A stretch of DNA of 49,400 nucleotides, taken from the NCBI GenBank assembly GCA_030589895.1, contig JAUUZQ010000019.1:1-49400 (forward strand). The letters run 5' to 3'. A program made the position numbers and the translations under genes. The notes below the pieces were generated by a model. It made no database searches, was not told the origin of the DNA, and saw only the letters and a program-made list of their open reading frames with translations. Origin of the DNA: Bacteroidales bacterium. Its GTDB lineage: Bacteria; Bacteroidota; Bacteroidia; Bacteroidales; GCA-2748055. Every line of letters starts with the position of its first letter. Position 1 is the first letter of the stretch. Positions 39,125 to 48,208 of this stretch are shown here, one piece after another.

Positions 39125-40627
39125 ATGAAAACTTTTATAATTAGTACTTTATTTTTGGCTATAAGCATATCCGGATGTACCATTACGGTGGTTGACAATA
39201 TTATTGATCAACCAAATATTATTGATCAACCAAACATTATACTGGTTTTACTGGATGATGTGTCGCCTGATATGTTTTCCTGTTACGCTCCTTATACTCC
39301 GAAGGGATATTATCATGCAGCGAGCACTCCCAATTTGGATAAACTGGCCAAAGAAGGAGTGATGTTCAAAACATGCTATGCAGCTGCCATGTGTGCTCCG
39401 TCGCGTGTCGAATTGGTCACGGGTCGATACGCTAATGCAACAGGAGTTTATCAGAATAGTATGTGGATCAATGAAAGAAGTTCTATGTTTCTGGAGGATT
39501 TTCCTTCGATAGGAAAACTACTGAAAGAGGCCGGATATGCCACAGCAATTGCAGGCAAATGGCATGAAGGAGCCATAAGGCCTTACGAAGAGCAGGGTGG
39601 ATTTGAAGAATACTGTATCTGGTCGGGTTTGAATTATATGGAGCAATGTGAGAATTTTACCGGATGGACTGGTGGGATGGAAAATGAGACAACAACTTCC
39701 CGTTACTGGAATCCTGGTCTGATTGAAAATGGTGAAGTCCTTTATACGAAAGAAGACGATTTTGGTCCTGAGATGTGTAACGCTTTTCTGATGGATTTTA
39801 TGGAGAGATCTGTAAATGATGGCAAGCCATTTTTCACCTATTGGCCATGCGTAGCGCCTCATGGCACCAGGGAAGGTATAACAACGAATCCTTTTCGTGG
39901 TACTGTTGGAGAAATGGGAAAATCAACTGCAGAAGAGGGGAATGCCAGATTCAAATCGCTGAATGAGTATATTGATTTTCTTTTAGGACGCATGATGAGT
40001 AAAGTTGATGAACTTGGGGTGGCAGAGAATACGATTTTCATTATCACTTCAGATAATGGCACAGCAGTCACTGCAAAAACTCGCGGAGTGGAAAGGGGAT
40101 GTCATGTAGTCAATGTGATCTCCGGACTGGATGTTAAGCAACGGGGTGCTAGTGATGAGTTAACGGATTTTACCGACATCGCACCTACATTGGTCGAACT
40201 GGCTGGAGCAAAACTCCCTCCTGGATACAGCTTTGATGGCAAGAGTTTGTTACCTTATCTGACAGGGGAGACGGAGGAGCACCGCGAATGGATTTACGGG
40301 TATATCTCAACTTCCCAGGTTATAAGGACAAAGGATTATTTGGTCGAAGTACTGAATCCGATGCTCGGTCTACCGGAAGGACGTTTTTGTTATACTGGAG
40401 AGCATCGATTTAGTGAAGGATATATTAGGGCAGAAGGATTAGCAGAGCATGAAGAAGCCAGACAAGAATTACTGAATATTGCAGCGGGATTTGACCCCGT
40501 AAAGGCAGATCACCCTTTCTGGCAAACCGAGAAAGGAGAATCCTTTTATGAGGATTATACAAGTACTGGTACAATGGATAAGCATTTACATAACCACTTA
40601 AACTGGATATATTATGATGAAGATTAA
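39125..40627 (+). CDS. S1-type sulfatase lipoprotein
   Basis: 500 residues with a lipobox at ISISGCT (Cys18). Sulfatase marks: 'LVLLDDVSPDMFSCYA', CAPSR with Cys90 as the formylglycine precursor, 'AGKWHEG', and 'TSDNGTAV'. It is the paralogue of the periplasmic sulfatase at 10109-11575 and shares its C-terminal pattern 'NPMLG.PEGRF', but is lipid-anchored instead of soluble. Near the mature N-terminus an 18-base unit is duplicated in frame, giving the six-residue repeat NIIDQPNIIDQP before the catalytic core. It starts 11 bases after the beta-helix gene and overlaps the next sulfatase by 14 bases, consistent with translational coupling. Confidence 0.92.
   Translation: MKTFIISTLFLAISISGCTITVVDNIIDQPNIIDQPNIILVLLDDVSPDMFSCYAPYTPKGYYHAASTPNLDKLAKEGVMFKTCYAAAMCAPSRVELVTGRYANATGVYQNSMWINERSSMFLEDFPSIGKLLKEAGYATAIAGKWHEGAIRPYEEQGGFEEYCIWSGLNYMEQCENFTGWTGGMENETTTSRYWNPGLIENGEVLYTKEDDFGPEMCNAFLMDFMERSVNDGKPFFTYWPCVAPHGTREGITTNPFRGTVGEMGKSTAEEGNARFKSLNEYIDFLLGRMMSKVDELGVAENTIFIITSDNGTAVTAKTRGVERGCHVVNVISGLDVKQRGASDELTDFTDIAPTLVELAGAKLPPGYSFDGKSLLPYLTGETEEHREWIYGYISTSQVIRTKDYLVEVLNPMLGLPEGRFCYTGEHRFSEGYIRAEGLAEHEEARQELLNIAAGFDPVKADHPFWQTEKGESFYEDYTSTGTMDKHLHNHLNWIYYDED
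39197..39232 (+). repeat. 18-base in-frame tandem duplication within a sulfatase gene
   Basis: The unit AATATTATTGATCAACCA occurs twice in perfect tandem, adding six residues (NIIDQP) to the linker after the lipid anchor. The following bases (AACATTAT) diverge. This looks like a recent slippage-type duplication. Confidence 0.95.
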
Positions 40628-42101
40628 GATTATGTTGAGACAATCAATTGGATATTTTAAGGTCATTGTGTTCCTTGGTTTATTTGTATTTCTTGCTGCA
40701 TGTGAGAAATCAACAGACCCGCCAAATGTGATTTTGATCATGGCCGATGACCTGGGCTGGGGAGATACAGGGTATAACGGTAATGAGATAATTCAGACAC
40801 CTCATCTGGATCAAATGTCCATCGATGGTCTGCGTTTCGATCGCTTCTATTCGGCCTCAGCGGTTTGCTCCCCAACCAGGGCCAGTGTAATGACTGGTAG
40901 GAATCCATTCAGGATGGGAGTTTTTACTGCCAACAATGGAATCCTTCGTCCGGAAGAGATTACGATTGCAGAGGCATTGAAATCGAATGGATATACTACA
41001 GGTCATTTTGGAAAATGGCACCTGGGAACCTTGACTCATGAAATAAGGGATGCCAACAGGGGAAGAAAGGGCAATACAAAAGATTATAACCCACCTGCTC
41101 TTCACGGTTTTGATGTTAATTTTTCCACCGAATCAAAAGTTCCCACCTGGGATCCTATGAAGAAAGCGATCAAAGGAGGGGCTGAATATGAACATTATGG
41201 AACCCATTATTGGGATACAGATGGAAATATTGTGACAGATAATCTGGAAGGTGATGACAGCAGGGTGATCATGGATCGGGTACTTCCCTTTATTAAAAAT
41301 GCAAAAAAGAAGAAGATCCCATATTTAGCTGTAGTGTGGTTTCACACACCACATAAACCTTGTATTGCAGGGCCTGAGTACAGGGAGATGTATAAAGAAC
41401 AAAATGAGAAAATGCAGCATTATGCCGGTTGCATCACTGCCATGGACGAACAAATCGGGCGATTGAGAGCCTATTTGGAAGATATCGGGGAAGCTGACAA
41501 TACAATGATCTGGTTCTGTAGTGACAATGGTCCGGAAAATGGAAATCCCGGTAGTACTGGAGGTTTCCGTGAACGCAAACGCTCATTACACGATGGAGGG
41601 ATCAGGGTGCCGGGATTGCTGGTGTGGCCTGATAAAATTTCTAAAGGATTTACAACAGATATTCCTTGTGTTACTTCAGACTATCTCCCTACTATAATGG
41701 ATATTATCGGAGAAGATTTTGCAGCCTGGCCCAATGAGCTGGACGGAACCAGTCTGTCACCCTTGATCGAGGGCAATAAACTGGAAAGAGAAGAGCCTAT
41801 AGGATTTGCCATTGGCAGTCAGACGGCTTATATAGACACACGTTATAAACTTTACTGTCGTGACAGCATTTTTGAATTGTATGATATGGAGAAAGACCCC
41901 TATGAAGAAACCGATATACAGGGTAGCTTCCAGGAGGAAACAGATTTATATACAGATCAAAACATCGATTGGCTGAATAGATGCGAGGAGAGTTTCAAGG
42001 GTAGTGAATATGGATTGGAATCAGTAGATCGCATGAATCAAAAGTGGCAGAATCCACTGAAAAAAAATAGAGCAAAGAAAAATGAAAAGAAAAAATCGTA
42101 G
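40614..42101 (+). CDS. S1-type sulfatase lipoprotein
   Basis: 495 residues with a lipobox at FLAACEK (Cys30). Starts at 40614, 40617 and 40632 are all in frame; the first overlaps the upstream gene by 14 bases. Core motifs: 'IMADDLGWGDTGYNG' (classical arylsulfatase opening), CSPTR with Cys85, 'FGKWHLGTL', and 'CSDNGPENGNPGSTGGFRERK' with 'HDGGIRVPGL'. The opening and the G-G-F-R-E-R-K segment recall sulfatases of the arylsulfatase A / N-acetylgalactosamine-6-sulfatase type, but the substrate cannot be told. The lysine-rich C-terminus (KKNRAKKNEKKKS) overlaps the start of the next gene, so its composition may reflect the overlapping frame. Confidence 0.92.
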   Translation: MMKIKIMLRQSIGYFKVIVFLGLFVFLAACEKSTDPPNVILIMADDLGWGDTGYNGNEIIQTPHLDQMSIDGLRFDRFYSASAVCSPTRASVMTGRNPFRMGVFTANNGILRPEEITIAEALKSNGYTTGHFGKWHLGTLTHEIRDANRGRKGNTKDYNPPALHGFDVNFSTESKVPTWDPMKKAIKGGAEYEHYGTHYWDTDGNIVTDNLEGDDSRVIMDRVLPFIKNAKKKKIPYLAVVWFHTPHKPCIAGPEYREMYKEQNEKMQHYAGCITAMDEQIGRLRAYLEDIGEADNTMIWFCSDNGPENGNPGSTGGFRERKRSLHDGGIRVPGLLVWPDKISKGFTTDIPCVTSDYLPTIMDIIGEDFAAWPNELDGTSLSPLIEGNKLEREEPIGFAIGSQTAYIDTRYKLYCRDSIFELYDMEKDPYEETDIQGSFQEETDLYTDQNIDWLNRCEESFKGSEYGLESVDRMNQKWQNPLKKNRAKKNEKKKS

Positions 42102-43611
42102 TTTCCTGACAGCTGCCGGCTTATTGATTATGCTTGGTGGTTTAATCGCTTGTAATAGCGAAGATGAAAAACCGAATATTATTTTTCTCTTAACTGATGA
42201 TCAACGATATGATGCCCTGGGGTGTATGGGGAATGATGAAATTCAAACTCCAAATATTGATGCCCTGGCTGAAGATGGTTTACTCTTTACAAATCATTAC
42301 AATACAACAGCCATATGCATGGCCAGTCGTGCAACAATCATGACAGGTATGTATGAATATAAATCAGGATGTAATTTCCAGCATGGTCCGTTGATACAGG
42401 AGAGATTTGAACAGTCTTATCCTGTTTTGCTCAGAAATGCCGGTTACCGGACAGGGTTTGCCGGAAAATTTGGTTATGCAGTGATTCAGCCGGATATGAA
42501 GGATAATAGTTCATATCACACAATGGATAGATTGCCTGTGGACCAGTTTGACTGGTGGAGAGGATGGCCCGGACAAGGGTACTACGAGACAGAGAAGAAT
42601 GAGTATATGGTGGAGTATGCTGAAGAGTATCCGCATGTATCCCGTGCACTTGGTGCAGCAGCAGTAGATTTTATAAGGGAATCCAGTGAAATGAATCAGC
42701 CATTTTGCTTGTCACTTAGTTTTAAGGCACCTCATTCTCCCGTAAGGCCCGATCCGGAATTTGATCATGTATATGCTGATAAGAAATTTACGAAACCGGC
42801 GAATTATGGCCTTGCCGGGGCTGAACATTTGCCTGAACACCCAAAAACCGATCGTCAGTATCAAAAATTGTTTAAGCGTTGGGAAGGTGACAACTTTGAT
42901 GGAGCCCTGGCAGATTATTACCAGCAGATTTACGGTGTTGATCAGGCTGTTGGTATGATCCTGGACGAATTGAAAAAACTTGGAATAGATGACAATACCA
43001 TTGTGATTTTCACCACAGATAATGGTTATTTTACTGGTTCACATGCATTTGGAGGAAAAGTATTGCCCTACGAGGAAGGCAGCAGGTCTCCATTAATCAT
43101 CTATGACCCATCCAGCAAGACTGCAGGAGAACAATTGGTTAGTCATTCACTGACAGGCGGTATCGATATGGCTCCTACTATTCTGGAAATGGCAGGACTT
43201 CCTATTCCGGAGGAGATGGATGGAGTGAGCCTTATTCCGGTGTTGAATGATCCTGAATTTGAAGTGAAAGAACACCAGGCTTTTATACAGGCATGGGGAA
43301 ATCCAGCAGCACAAAGCATGTCTGTGATCTGGAAAAATTACAAATATATATATTGGTATTATGCTGAAGGAATGGATGCCGCCGAAGAGTTGTATCACCT
43401 GGATAAGGACAACAACGAAATGAATAATCTTGCTGCAGTGCCGGAAATGATAAGTACACTGGAGAAGATGAGATCGGTATATGATGAGCACCTCACTAAG
43501 TGGAAAGAGGAGTACAAGGAAGGGAGTAATTATGACAAATACGGCGTTCTCTTTGATAGAAATATTGCATGGGAAGATAAAAAAGAATTTGCTACTAAAA
43601 ACAATAACTAA
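42082..43611 (+). CDS. S1-type sulfatase lipoprotein with divergent active-site motif
   Basis: 509 residues with a lipobox at GLIACNS (Cys24). It begins with 'LLTDDQRYDALGCMGN', and the formylglycine motif is CMASR (Cys79), a C-x-A-S-R form that the maturation system accepts in other sulfatases. The usual GKWH motif is replaced by GKFGYA: Lys129 is kept, but the following catalytic-type histidine is Gly131. 'TTDNGYFTGSHAFGGK' holds the second metal-site Asp-Asn. It overlaps the preceding gene by 20 bases and the next by 1 base, so it sits in a tightly coupled sulfatase operon. It may be an S1 subfamily with altered sulfate-site geometry, or a weakened enzyme. Confidence 0.9.
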   Translation: MKRKNRSFLTAAGLLIMLGGLIACNSEDEKPNIIFLLTDDQRYDALGCMGNDEIQTPNIDALAEDGLLFTNHYNTTAICMASRATIMTGMYEYKSGCNFQHGPLIQERFEQSYPVLLRNAGYRTGFAGKFGYAVIQPDMKDNSSYHTMDRLPVDQFDWWRGWPGQGYYETEKNEYMVEYAEEYPHVSRALGAAAVDFIRESSEMNQPFCLSLSFKAPHSPVRPDPEFDHVYADKKFTKPANYGLAGAEHLPEHPKTDRQYQKLFKRWEGDNFDGALADYYQQIYGVDQAVGMILDELKKLGIDDNTIVIFTTDNGYFTGSHAFGGKVLPYEEGSRSPLIIYDPSSKTAGEQLVSHSLTGGIDMAPTILEMAGLPIPEEMDGVSLIPVLNDPEFEVKEHQAFIQAWGNPAAQSMSVIWKNYKYIYWYYAEGMDAAEELYHLDKDNNEMNNLAAVPEMISTLEKMRSVYDEHLTKWKEEYKEGSNYDKYGVLFDRNIAWEDKKEFATKNNN

Positions 43612-45167
43612 TGAATTCTAAACTTGCCTTAGCCATCCTGTTATTTCCGGTAATACTTTTTAGCTGTAATGAGCAGCAGTCTCAGAAATCTCCTAATATC
43701 ATCTACATACTTGCCGATGATATGGGCTATGGTGATGTGAGTGCGCTCAACGAAAACAGTAAGATACATACACCAAATATTGACCGGATCGCCCACGAAG
43801 GGATGATCTTTAATGATGCTCATACATCATCTTCAGTGTGTACCCCAACCAGATATGGAATACTTACCGGTAGGTACTCATGGAGAAGCAGATTGAAAAA
43901 TGGCGTTTTGCAGGGCCATAGTGATCATTTGATAGATGTTAATCGGGAAACTGTAGCTTCCCTTCTCAGGAAACAAGGTTATGCCACTGCTGCAGTAGGC
44001 AAGTGGCACCTTGGTATGGACTGGACTTCAGCAGATAGCAACGATGTTCATGGCCCTTCAGGTATAAATGTTGATTTCAGTGTGCCTGTTGAAAATGGAC
44101 CTCTTGCACTGGGATTTGATTATTATTTCGGAATTTCTGCATCCCTGAATATGGTTCCTCATGCCTATATTGAAAATAAGCTGGTATTGGGTGACCTTCA
44201 ATATCTTGGAGATAAAAAGTCGATGAAAGAAAGTGGCGTTGACGGCAAATTTGGATGGTGGAGTGAGGACTACAAGCAGGACCAGGTATTGATAAATCTT
44301 GCAGAGAAGTCAGTGAACTGGATAGATGAACAAGTTTCAAATGATTCTGATAAGCCATTCTTTCTATATATGCCCTTGAGTGCACCACATGCTCCCATTG
44401 TGCCTTCCAATAAGTATATTGATCAAAGCGGTATTGGTTCGTATGGTGATTACTGCATGGAAGTTGACTGGGTGGTTGGAGAGATTCTTAATGCATTGGA
44501 AAAGAATGGTGTAGAGGAGAATACACTGATTATTTTTACAGCTGATAATGGATGTTCCCCGCAGGCAAAATTTGATAAGCTGCAGGCCCAGGGACATTTC
44601 CCCAGTTATATTTATCGGGGATTAAAGGGGAGTTTGTACGAGGGAGGACACCGGGTTCCATTCCTGTCCAGATGGCCGGATAAGATTAAAGCCGGTAGTA
44701 TGTCTGACCTTACTATCTGTACAACAGACCTGCTGGCAACTTGTGCTGATATGCATGACGTGGTTCTCGGGGATAACACAGGTGAAGATAGCTTTAGTTT
44801 CCTTGATGCTTTTGGAGGTGTAACTCCTGTATGGTCAGATACCCGTGGTGTAGTACACCATTCAGATGCTGGTTACTTTGCAATTCGCCAGGGAAAATGG
44901 AAGCTGATCTTTCACGAAAAAGGGGGCACACGCAGGACTAATCCAAAGAGTCAGCCAGTAATCAATCCTGCCGATATTCAACTCTTTGATATGGAAAATG
45001 ATCCTTCAGAAACGACCAATGTTCAGCATATATATCCAGAAGTAGTCAAAGAACTAACACTTCTGATCAATACCTATATCGAAGAGGGAAGAAGTAATGA
45101 AGGGAAAAAAGTTGATAACGACCCATACAGGTCATGGAGACAACTGGAAACTTTACAAATGAATTAA
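43611..45167 (+). CDS. S1-type sulfatase lipoprotein
   Basis: 518 residues with a lipobox at VILFSCNE (Cys19). Motifs: 'ILADDMGYGDVSALNENSK', CTPTR with Cys77, 'VGKWHLGMDW', and 'FTADNGCSPQAKFDKL' with 'GLKGSLYEGGHRVPFLSRWP'. The insert between GKWHLG and 'LGFDYYFGISASLNMVPHAYIEN' is typical of S1 enzymes acting on sulfated galactose, fucose or related sugars, but no specificity can be given safely. Its ATG shares one base with the upstream stop codon (TAATG), and the fucosidase gene follows 12 bases downstream. This coupling suggests sulfate removal and fucose removal act in succession. Confidence 0.92.
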   Translation: MNSKLALAILLFPVILFSCNEQQSQKSPNIIYILADDMGYGDVSALNENSKIHTPNIDRIAHEGMIFNDAHTSSSVCTPTRYGILTGRYSWRSRLKNGVLQGHSDHLIDVNRETVASLLRKQGYATAAVGKWHLGMDWTSADSNDVHGPSGINVDFSVPVENGPLALGFDYYFGISASLNMVPHAYIENKLVLGDLQYLGDKKSMKESGVDGKFGWWSEDYKQDQVLINLAEKSVNWIDEQVSNDSDKPFFLYMPLSAPHAPIVPSNKYIDQSGIGSYGDYCMEVDWVVGEILNALEKNGVEENTLIIFTADNGCSPQAKFDKLQAQGHFPSYIYRGLKGSLYEGGHRVPFLSRWPDKIKAGSMSDLTICTTDLLATCADMHDVVLGDNTGEDSFSFLDAFGGVTPVWSDTRGVVHHSDAGYFAIRQGKWKLIFHEKGGTRRTNPKSQPVINPADIQLFDMENDPSETTNVQHIYPEVVKELTLLINTYIEEGRSNEGKKVDNDPYRSWRQLETLQMN

Positions 45168-45179
45168 ATAATTTACATC

Positions 45180-46391
45180 ATGAAAAGAGTCCTGCAATTT
45201 GCTGCTGTATTTTTATTGACAGTAGTTATCGTTTCTGCTTGTACATCAGATAAGGAAGAGATTCCATACTGGTTGACAGATTATGAAGATATCTATAAGG
45301 AAAATCCAAGAGAGGCCGCACATAACTGGTTTAGTGATGCTAAATTTGGCATGTTCGTACACTTGAATCTGGCCTCATTGTGCGAGAATGGAAAGGCAGA
45401 TTATCTGCTTTACAGGGATGGTGAAGCTGAGGACCGCTTACTTGATTTTGTGGGAATTGAACGCGCGGTATATGAGGCTGCTGAAAACAAGGATTTGCTT
45501 CTGTTTGAAAAATATTTACTTCCTGAATTCGACGCCGATGAAATATGCAAATTGGCTGCGGCTGCTGAGATGAAATATATTAACATTACAACCCAGCATC
45601 TGGGAAGATGTTTTAATTATAAGTCAGCTGGCTCAGACTTCAATACCTTTGATGGACCAATGGGCAGAGACCTTGTGAAGGAACTTGCTGAAGCATGTGA
45701 GAAATACAATCTGGCACTTTTTCTCTATATGCCACCGGAATATGCAATGACAACACCTGAGAGGAGAGAAATGAATCTGGCTGTTTTTGAAGATTTACTT
45801 ACAAATTATGGGCCTATAGGCGGAATCTGGTTCGACGGTATTGGAGATTTCTACAGGGAGCCGGAAAACTATACAAGGCTACAGGAAACCTATGATTTTA
45901 TACGGTCTATTCAGCCGCACTGTCTTATTTCGTTTAAAGAGGGAACGTATAATGATGAGGATTATATTTCACCCGAACATTTTATGCTGCCATTCGAGTA
46001 TAAATTTGATACTCCGGGAAGGCAGGAACGGTATCAGATCAGGGTGGAAAGATGGTATGGAAAGAATAAAAATCAAGATATCTGGGATGCCGGAAGCAAG
46101 TATAAACTTCGTGAAGTGAATACAGTGATGCAGGAATGCATGGGGCGCGATGCAAAGCATGTGTCAAGTGGTTGGATCAATGATGAGAGCGCAAGACACT
46201 TCACAGCTGAGGAAGTATATTACTGGTTAAGCTATTCACGATATACCGGATCAAATATGATGATGAATATCGGACCGCGAGCCGATGGTTCTATTCACCC
46301 TGATGATGTGAAGGCTTTAAGAGGTGTTGGCGAGATGATCAGGGAACAAGGATGGCCTGAGTTGGGGAATGAAGTAAAAAGTAAAAAGTAA
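45180..46391 (+). CDS. GH29-like alpha-L-fucosidase lipoprotein, divergent
   Basis: 403 residues with a lipobox at VIVSACTS (Cys21). The GH29 pattern is visible: 'AAHNWFSDAKFGMFVHLN' (family: ARFGIFIHWG), 'EICKLAAAAEMKYINITTQH', 'DLVKELAEACEKYNLALFLYMPPE', and the nucleophile segment GGIWFDG with Asp219. The usual KHHDGF motif is TQHLGRCFN, so one of the two family histidines and the Asp-Gly-Phe are changed. 'TGSNMMMNIGPRADGSIHPDDV' fits the conserved end of the family. Length matches the catalytic domain alone. It would release terminal alpha-L-fucose in the periplasm or at the membrane. The altered motif means activity is likely but the substrate site may be unusual. Confidence 0.82.
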   Translation: MKRVLQFAAVFLLTVVIVSACTSDKEEIPYWLTDYEDIYKENPREAAHNWFSDAKFGMFVHLNLASLCENGKADYLLYRDGEAEDRLLDFVGIERAVYEAAENKDLLLFEKYLLPEFDADEICKLAAAAEMKYINITTQHLGRCFNYKSAGSDFNTFDGPMGRDLVKELAEACEKYNLALFLYMPPEYAMTTPERREMNLAVFEDLLTNYGPIGGIWFDGIGDFYREPENYTRLQETYDFIRSIQPHCLISFKEGTYNDEDYISPEHFMLPFEYKFDTPGRQERYQIRVERWYGKNKNQDIWDAGSKYKLREVNTVMQECMGRDAKHVSSGWINDESARHFTAEEVYYWLSYSRYTGSNMMMNIGPRADGSIHPDDVKALRGVGEMIREQGWPELGNEVKSKK

Positions 46392-46394
46392 AAA
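46374..46394 (+). repeat. Three tandem copies of GTAAAAA spanning a stop codon
   Basis: GTAAAAA repeats three times without a break and covers the last codons (VKSKK) and stop of the fucosidase gene. Because seven is not a multiple of three, gain or loss of a unit would move the stop. The repeat is short and may be simple slippage. Confidence 0.9.
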
Positions 46395-46429
46395 GTCAGA
46401 AGAATCAATTTGTTATAGTGAACCGTCCT

Positions 46430-46469
46430 CCTGAATGTCATGCTGAATTTGTTTCAGTATTATTTCAGG
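46430..46469 (+). repeat. Hairpin-forming intergenic repeat candidate (REP-like)
   Basis: In the 113-base gap between fucosidase and sulfatase, CCTGAA (46430-46435) pairs with TTCAGG (46464-46469). Inside it ATGCTGAA (46440-46447) pairs with TTCAGTAT (46453-46460), with one G-T pair. The core resembles a 'TCATGCTGAA...TTTCAG' element that I recall as dispersed between genes in many Bacteroidota genomes. It is not a clear terminator, since no T-run follows. Confidence 0.5.
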
Positions 46470-46504
46470 ATGTCTCATGAAAGCAAATTGGAAAAAAGTA
46501 TACT

Positions 46505-48031
46505 ATGAACAAATTTTGGAAGATGAAAATGCAAGGTGTTATTACACTTGCAGCTATAATGGTAACTACAGGATGTTCTGTAAAGGTGGATGAAAAAGCA
46601 AGACCAAATATCCTTTATATTATGTCAGATGATCATACTGCAAATGCAATTAGTAGTTATGGATTGAGATATTCTGAAGTCTTAAAAACCCCGAATATTG
46701 ACAGACTGGCCGAGGAAGGTGCATTATTGACAAATTGTTTTGTTACCAATTCTATTTGTACTCCAAGCCGGGCAACCATACTGACAGGGAAATATGGTCA
46801 TCAAAATGGTGTTTATACCTTGTGGGATGACTTTGATCGAGATCAGCAAAATGTTGCGATGTTGCTACAGGAATCAGGGTATGAAACCGCTATTATAGGG
46901 AAATGGCACTTGCATACCAAACCTAATGGTTTCGATTATTATAGTGTTCTTCCCGGACAGGGGAAATACTTCGATCCGGTTTTTAAGGAGATGGGTATGG
47001 AATGGATTGACGAAAGCAAGGATGGGAATAAATATGAAGGATATGCTACGGATATTATCACTGATAAGACGCTGAATTGGTTAAAGGAAAGAGACAATTC
47101 CAAACCTTTTTTCCTGATGAGTCATCATAAAGCACCCCATGGGTTATGGGAGTATGCACCAAGACATGAGCATATGTTTGATTCAATTAGCATTCCCGAA
47201 CCTGCAAGCCTGAAAGAAGATAAGAGTCACAGGAGTGAAGGATCAAGGAGTTTTGGCAGGGACATGATGGACCTGGCAGGAAGGATGTATAATTATAAGA
47301 ATGGACGGGATTGGCCCACGGGAAGACAAGATACTACAGGTATGAATGAAGACGAAATTATCAGTGCCACATACCAGAAATACCTGAAAGATTACCTCAG
47401 GGTGGTTGCAGCCATTGATGAAAATGTTGGGCGGGTACTGGACTATCTGGAAGAGTCGGGCCTCGCTGAAAATACCATTGTTATTTATACCTCTGATCAG
47501 GGAATGTTCCTGGGAGAACATAGTTACTACGACAAGCGATGGATGTATGATGAGTCACTAAAAATGCCATTCCTGATCAGGTATCCCGGCGAAATAGAGC
47601 CGGGAACTCTATGTGAGGATATGGTTACCAACCTTGACTTTGCAGAGCTGTTTCTCGATTATGCTGGTGTTGAGGTTCCTGAAGATATGCAGGGAAGAAG
47701 TTTCAGGAAAAATTTGACTGGAGAGACACCTGATGATTGGAGAGAGGCGATGTATTATCGTTACTGGATGCAAATCGAAGGTTCTAATGTGCCCGTGCAT
47801 TACGGGATCAGAACAGATCGCTATAAATTGATTCATTTCTATGGCAAAGGTTTGGGGAAGAAAGGAAGTACAGAGGGATGGGAAACTCCCGATGCATGGG
47901 AATTATATGATCTGGCTATTGATCCGTTTGAGATGCAAAATGTCTATGATCAAGCTGAAAATGCGGTACTTATTGAAAGTTTGAAGGAAAAACTGTATGC
48001 ACTTAAAGCCGGCTACGGCGACCAGGAGTAA
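46505..48031 (+). CDS. S1-type sulfatase lipoprotein
   Basis: 508 residues with a lipobox at VTTGCSV (Cys24). Motifs: 'IMSDDHTANAISSYG', CTPSR with Cys85, 'IGKWHLHTKPNGFDYYSVLPGQGKY', and 'TSDQGMFLGEHSYYDKRWMYDESLKMPFLIRYP'. This last block is almost the same as in the truncated sulfatase at the left edge of the window, so the two are close paralogues. Here the protein ends soon after the catalytic domain (DLAIDPFEMQNVYD...), without the Ig-like and T9SS domains of the other copy, and it is lipid-anchored. The SDQG/GEH/DKR pattern is common in S1 enzymes that act on sulfated amino sugars and related glycans; specificity is not assigned. A beta-helix gene follows, as after the left-edge copy. 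Confidence 0.92.
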   Translation: MNKFWKMKMQGVITLAAIMVTTGCSVKVDEKARPNILYIMSDDHTANAISSYGLRYSEVLKTPNIDRLAEEGALLTNCFVTNSICTPSRATILTGKYGHQNGVYTLWDDFDRDQQNVAMLLQESGYETAIIGKWHLHTKPNGFDYYSVLPGQGKYFDPVFKEMGMEWIDESKDGNKYEGYATDIITDKTLNWLKERDNSKPFFLMSHHKAPHGLWEYAPRHEHMFDSISIPEPASLKEDKSHRSEGSRSFGRDMMDLAGRMYNYKNGRDWPTGRQDTTGMNEDEIISATYQKYLKDYLRVVAAIDENVGRVLDYLEESGLAENTIVIYTSDQGMFLGEHSYYDKRWMYDESLKMPFLIRYPGEIEPGTLCEDMVTNLDFAELFLDYAGVEVPEDMQGRSFRKNLTGETPDDWREAMYYRYWMQIEGSNVPVHYGIRTDRYKLIHFYGKGLGKKGSTEGWETPDAWELYDLAIDPFEMQNVYDQAENAVLIESLKEKLYALKAGYGDQE

Positions 48032-48208
48032 AAAGGGAAAGTTGACCAGTAAATGACAGATTAAGCACTCCTGATTATCTCATATAGTCTATATGTTATA
48101 AGAATCTTACTTTTTGCACGATTTCTGCTATTTTCATAGTATCTGTATGTCTCCATCATTTGTCAGATTCATGTAATTTCATGCTTAAATAATTTATGCC
48201 TGCTGCTG

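Noticed and set aside
48032-48208. Promoter or terminator in the gap before the last gene
   Set aside because: A 6-base palindromic stretch (CATATA-GTC-TATATG) is AT-only apart from its ends, and no TAnnTTTG match is found; nothing supportable.
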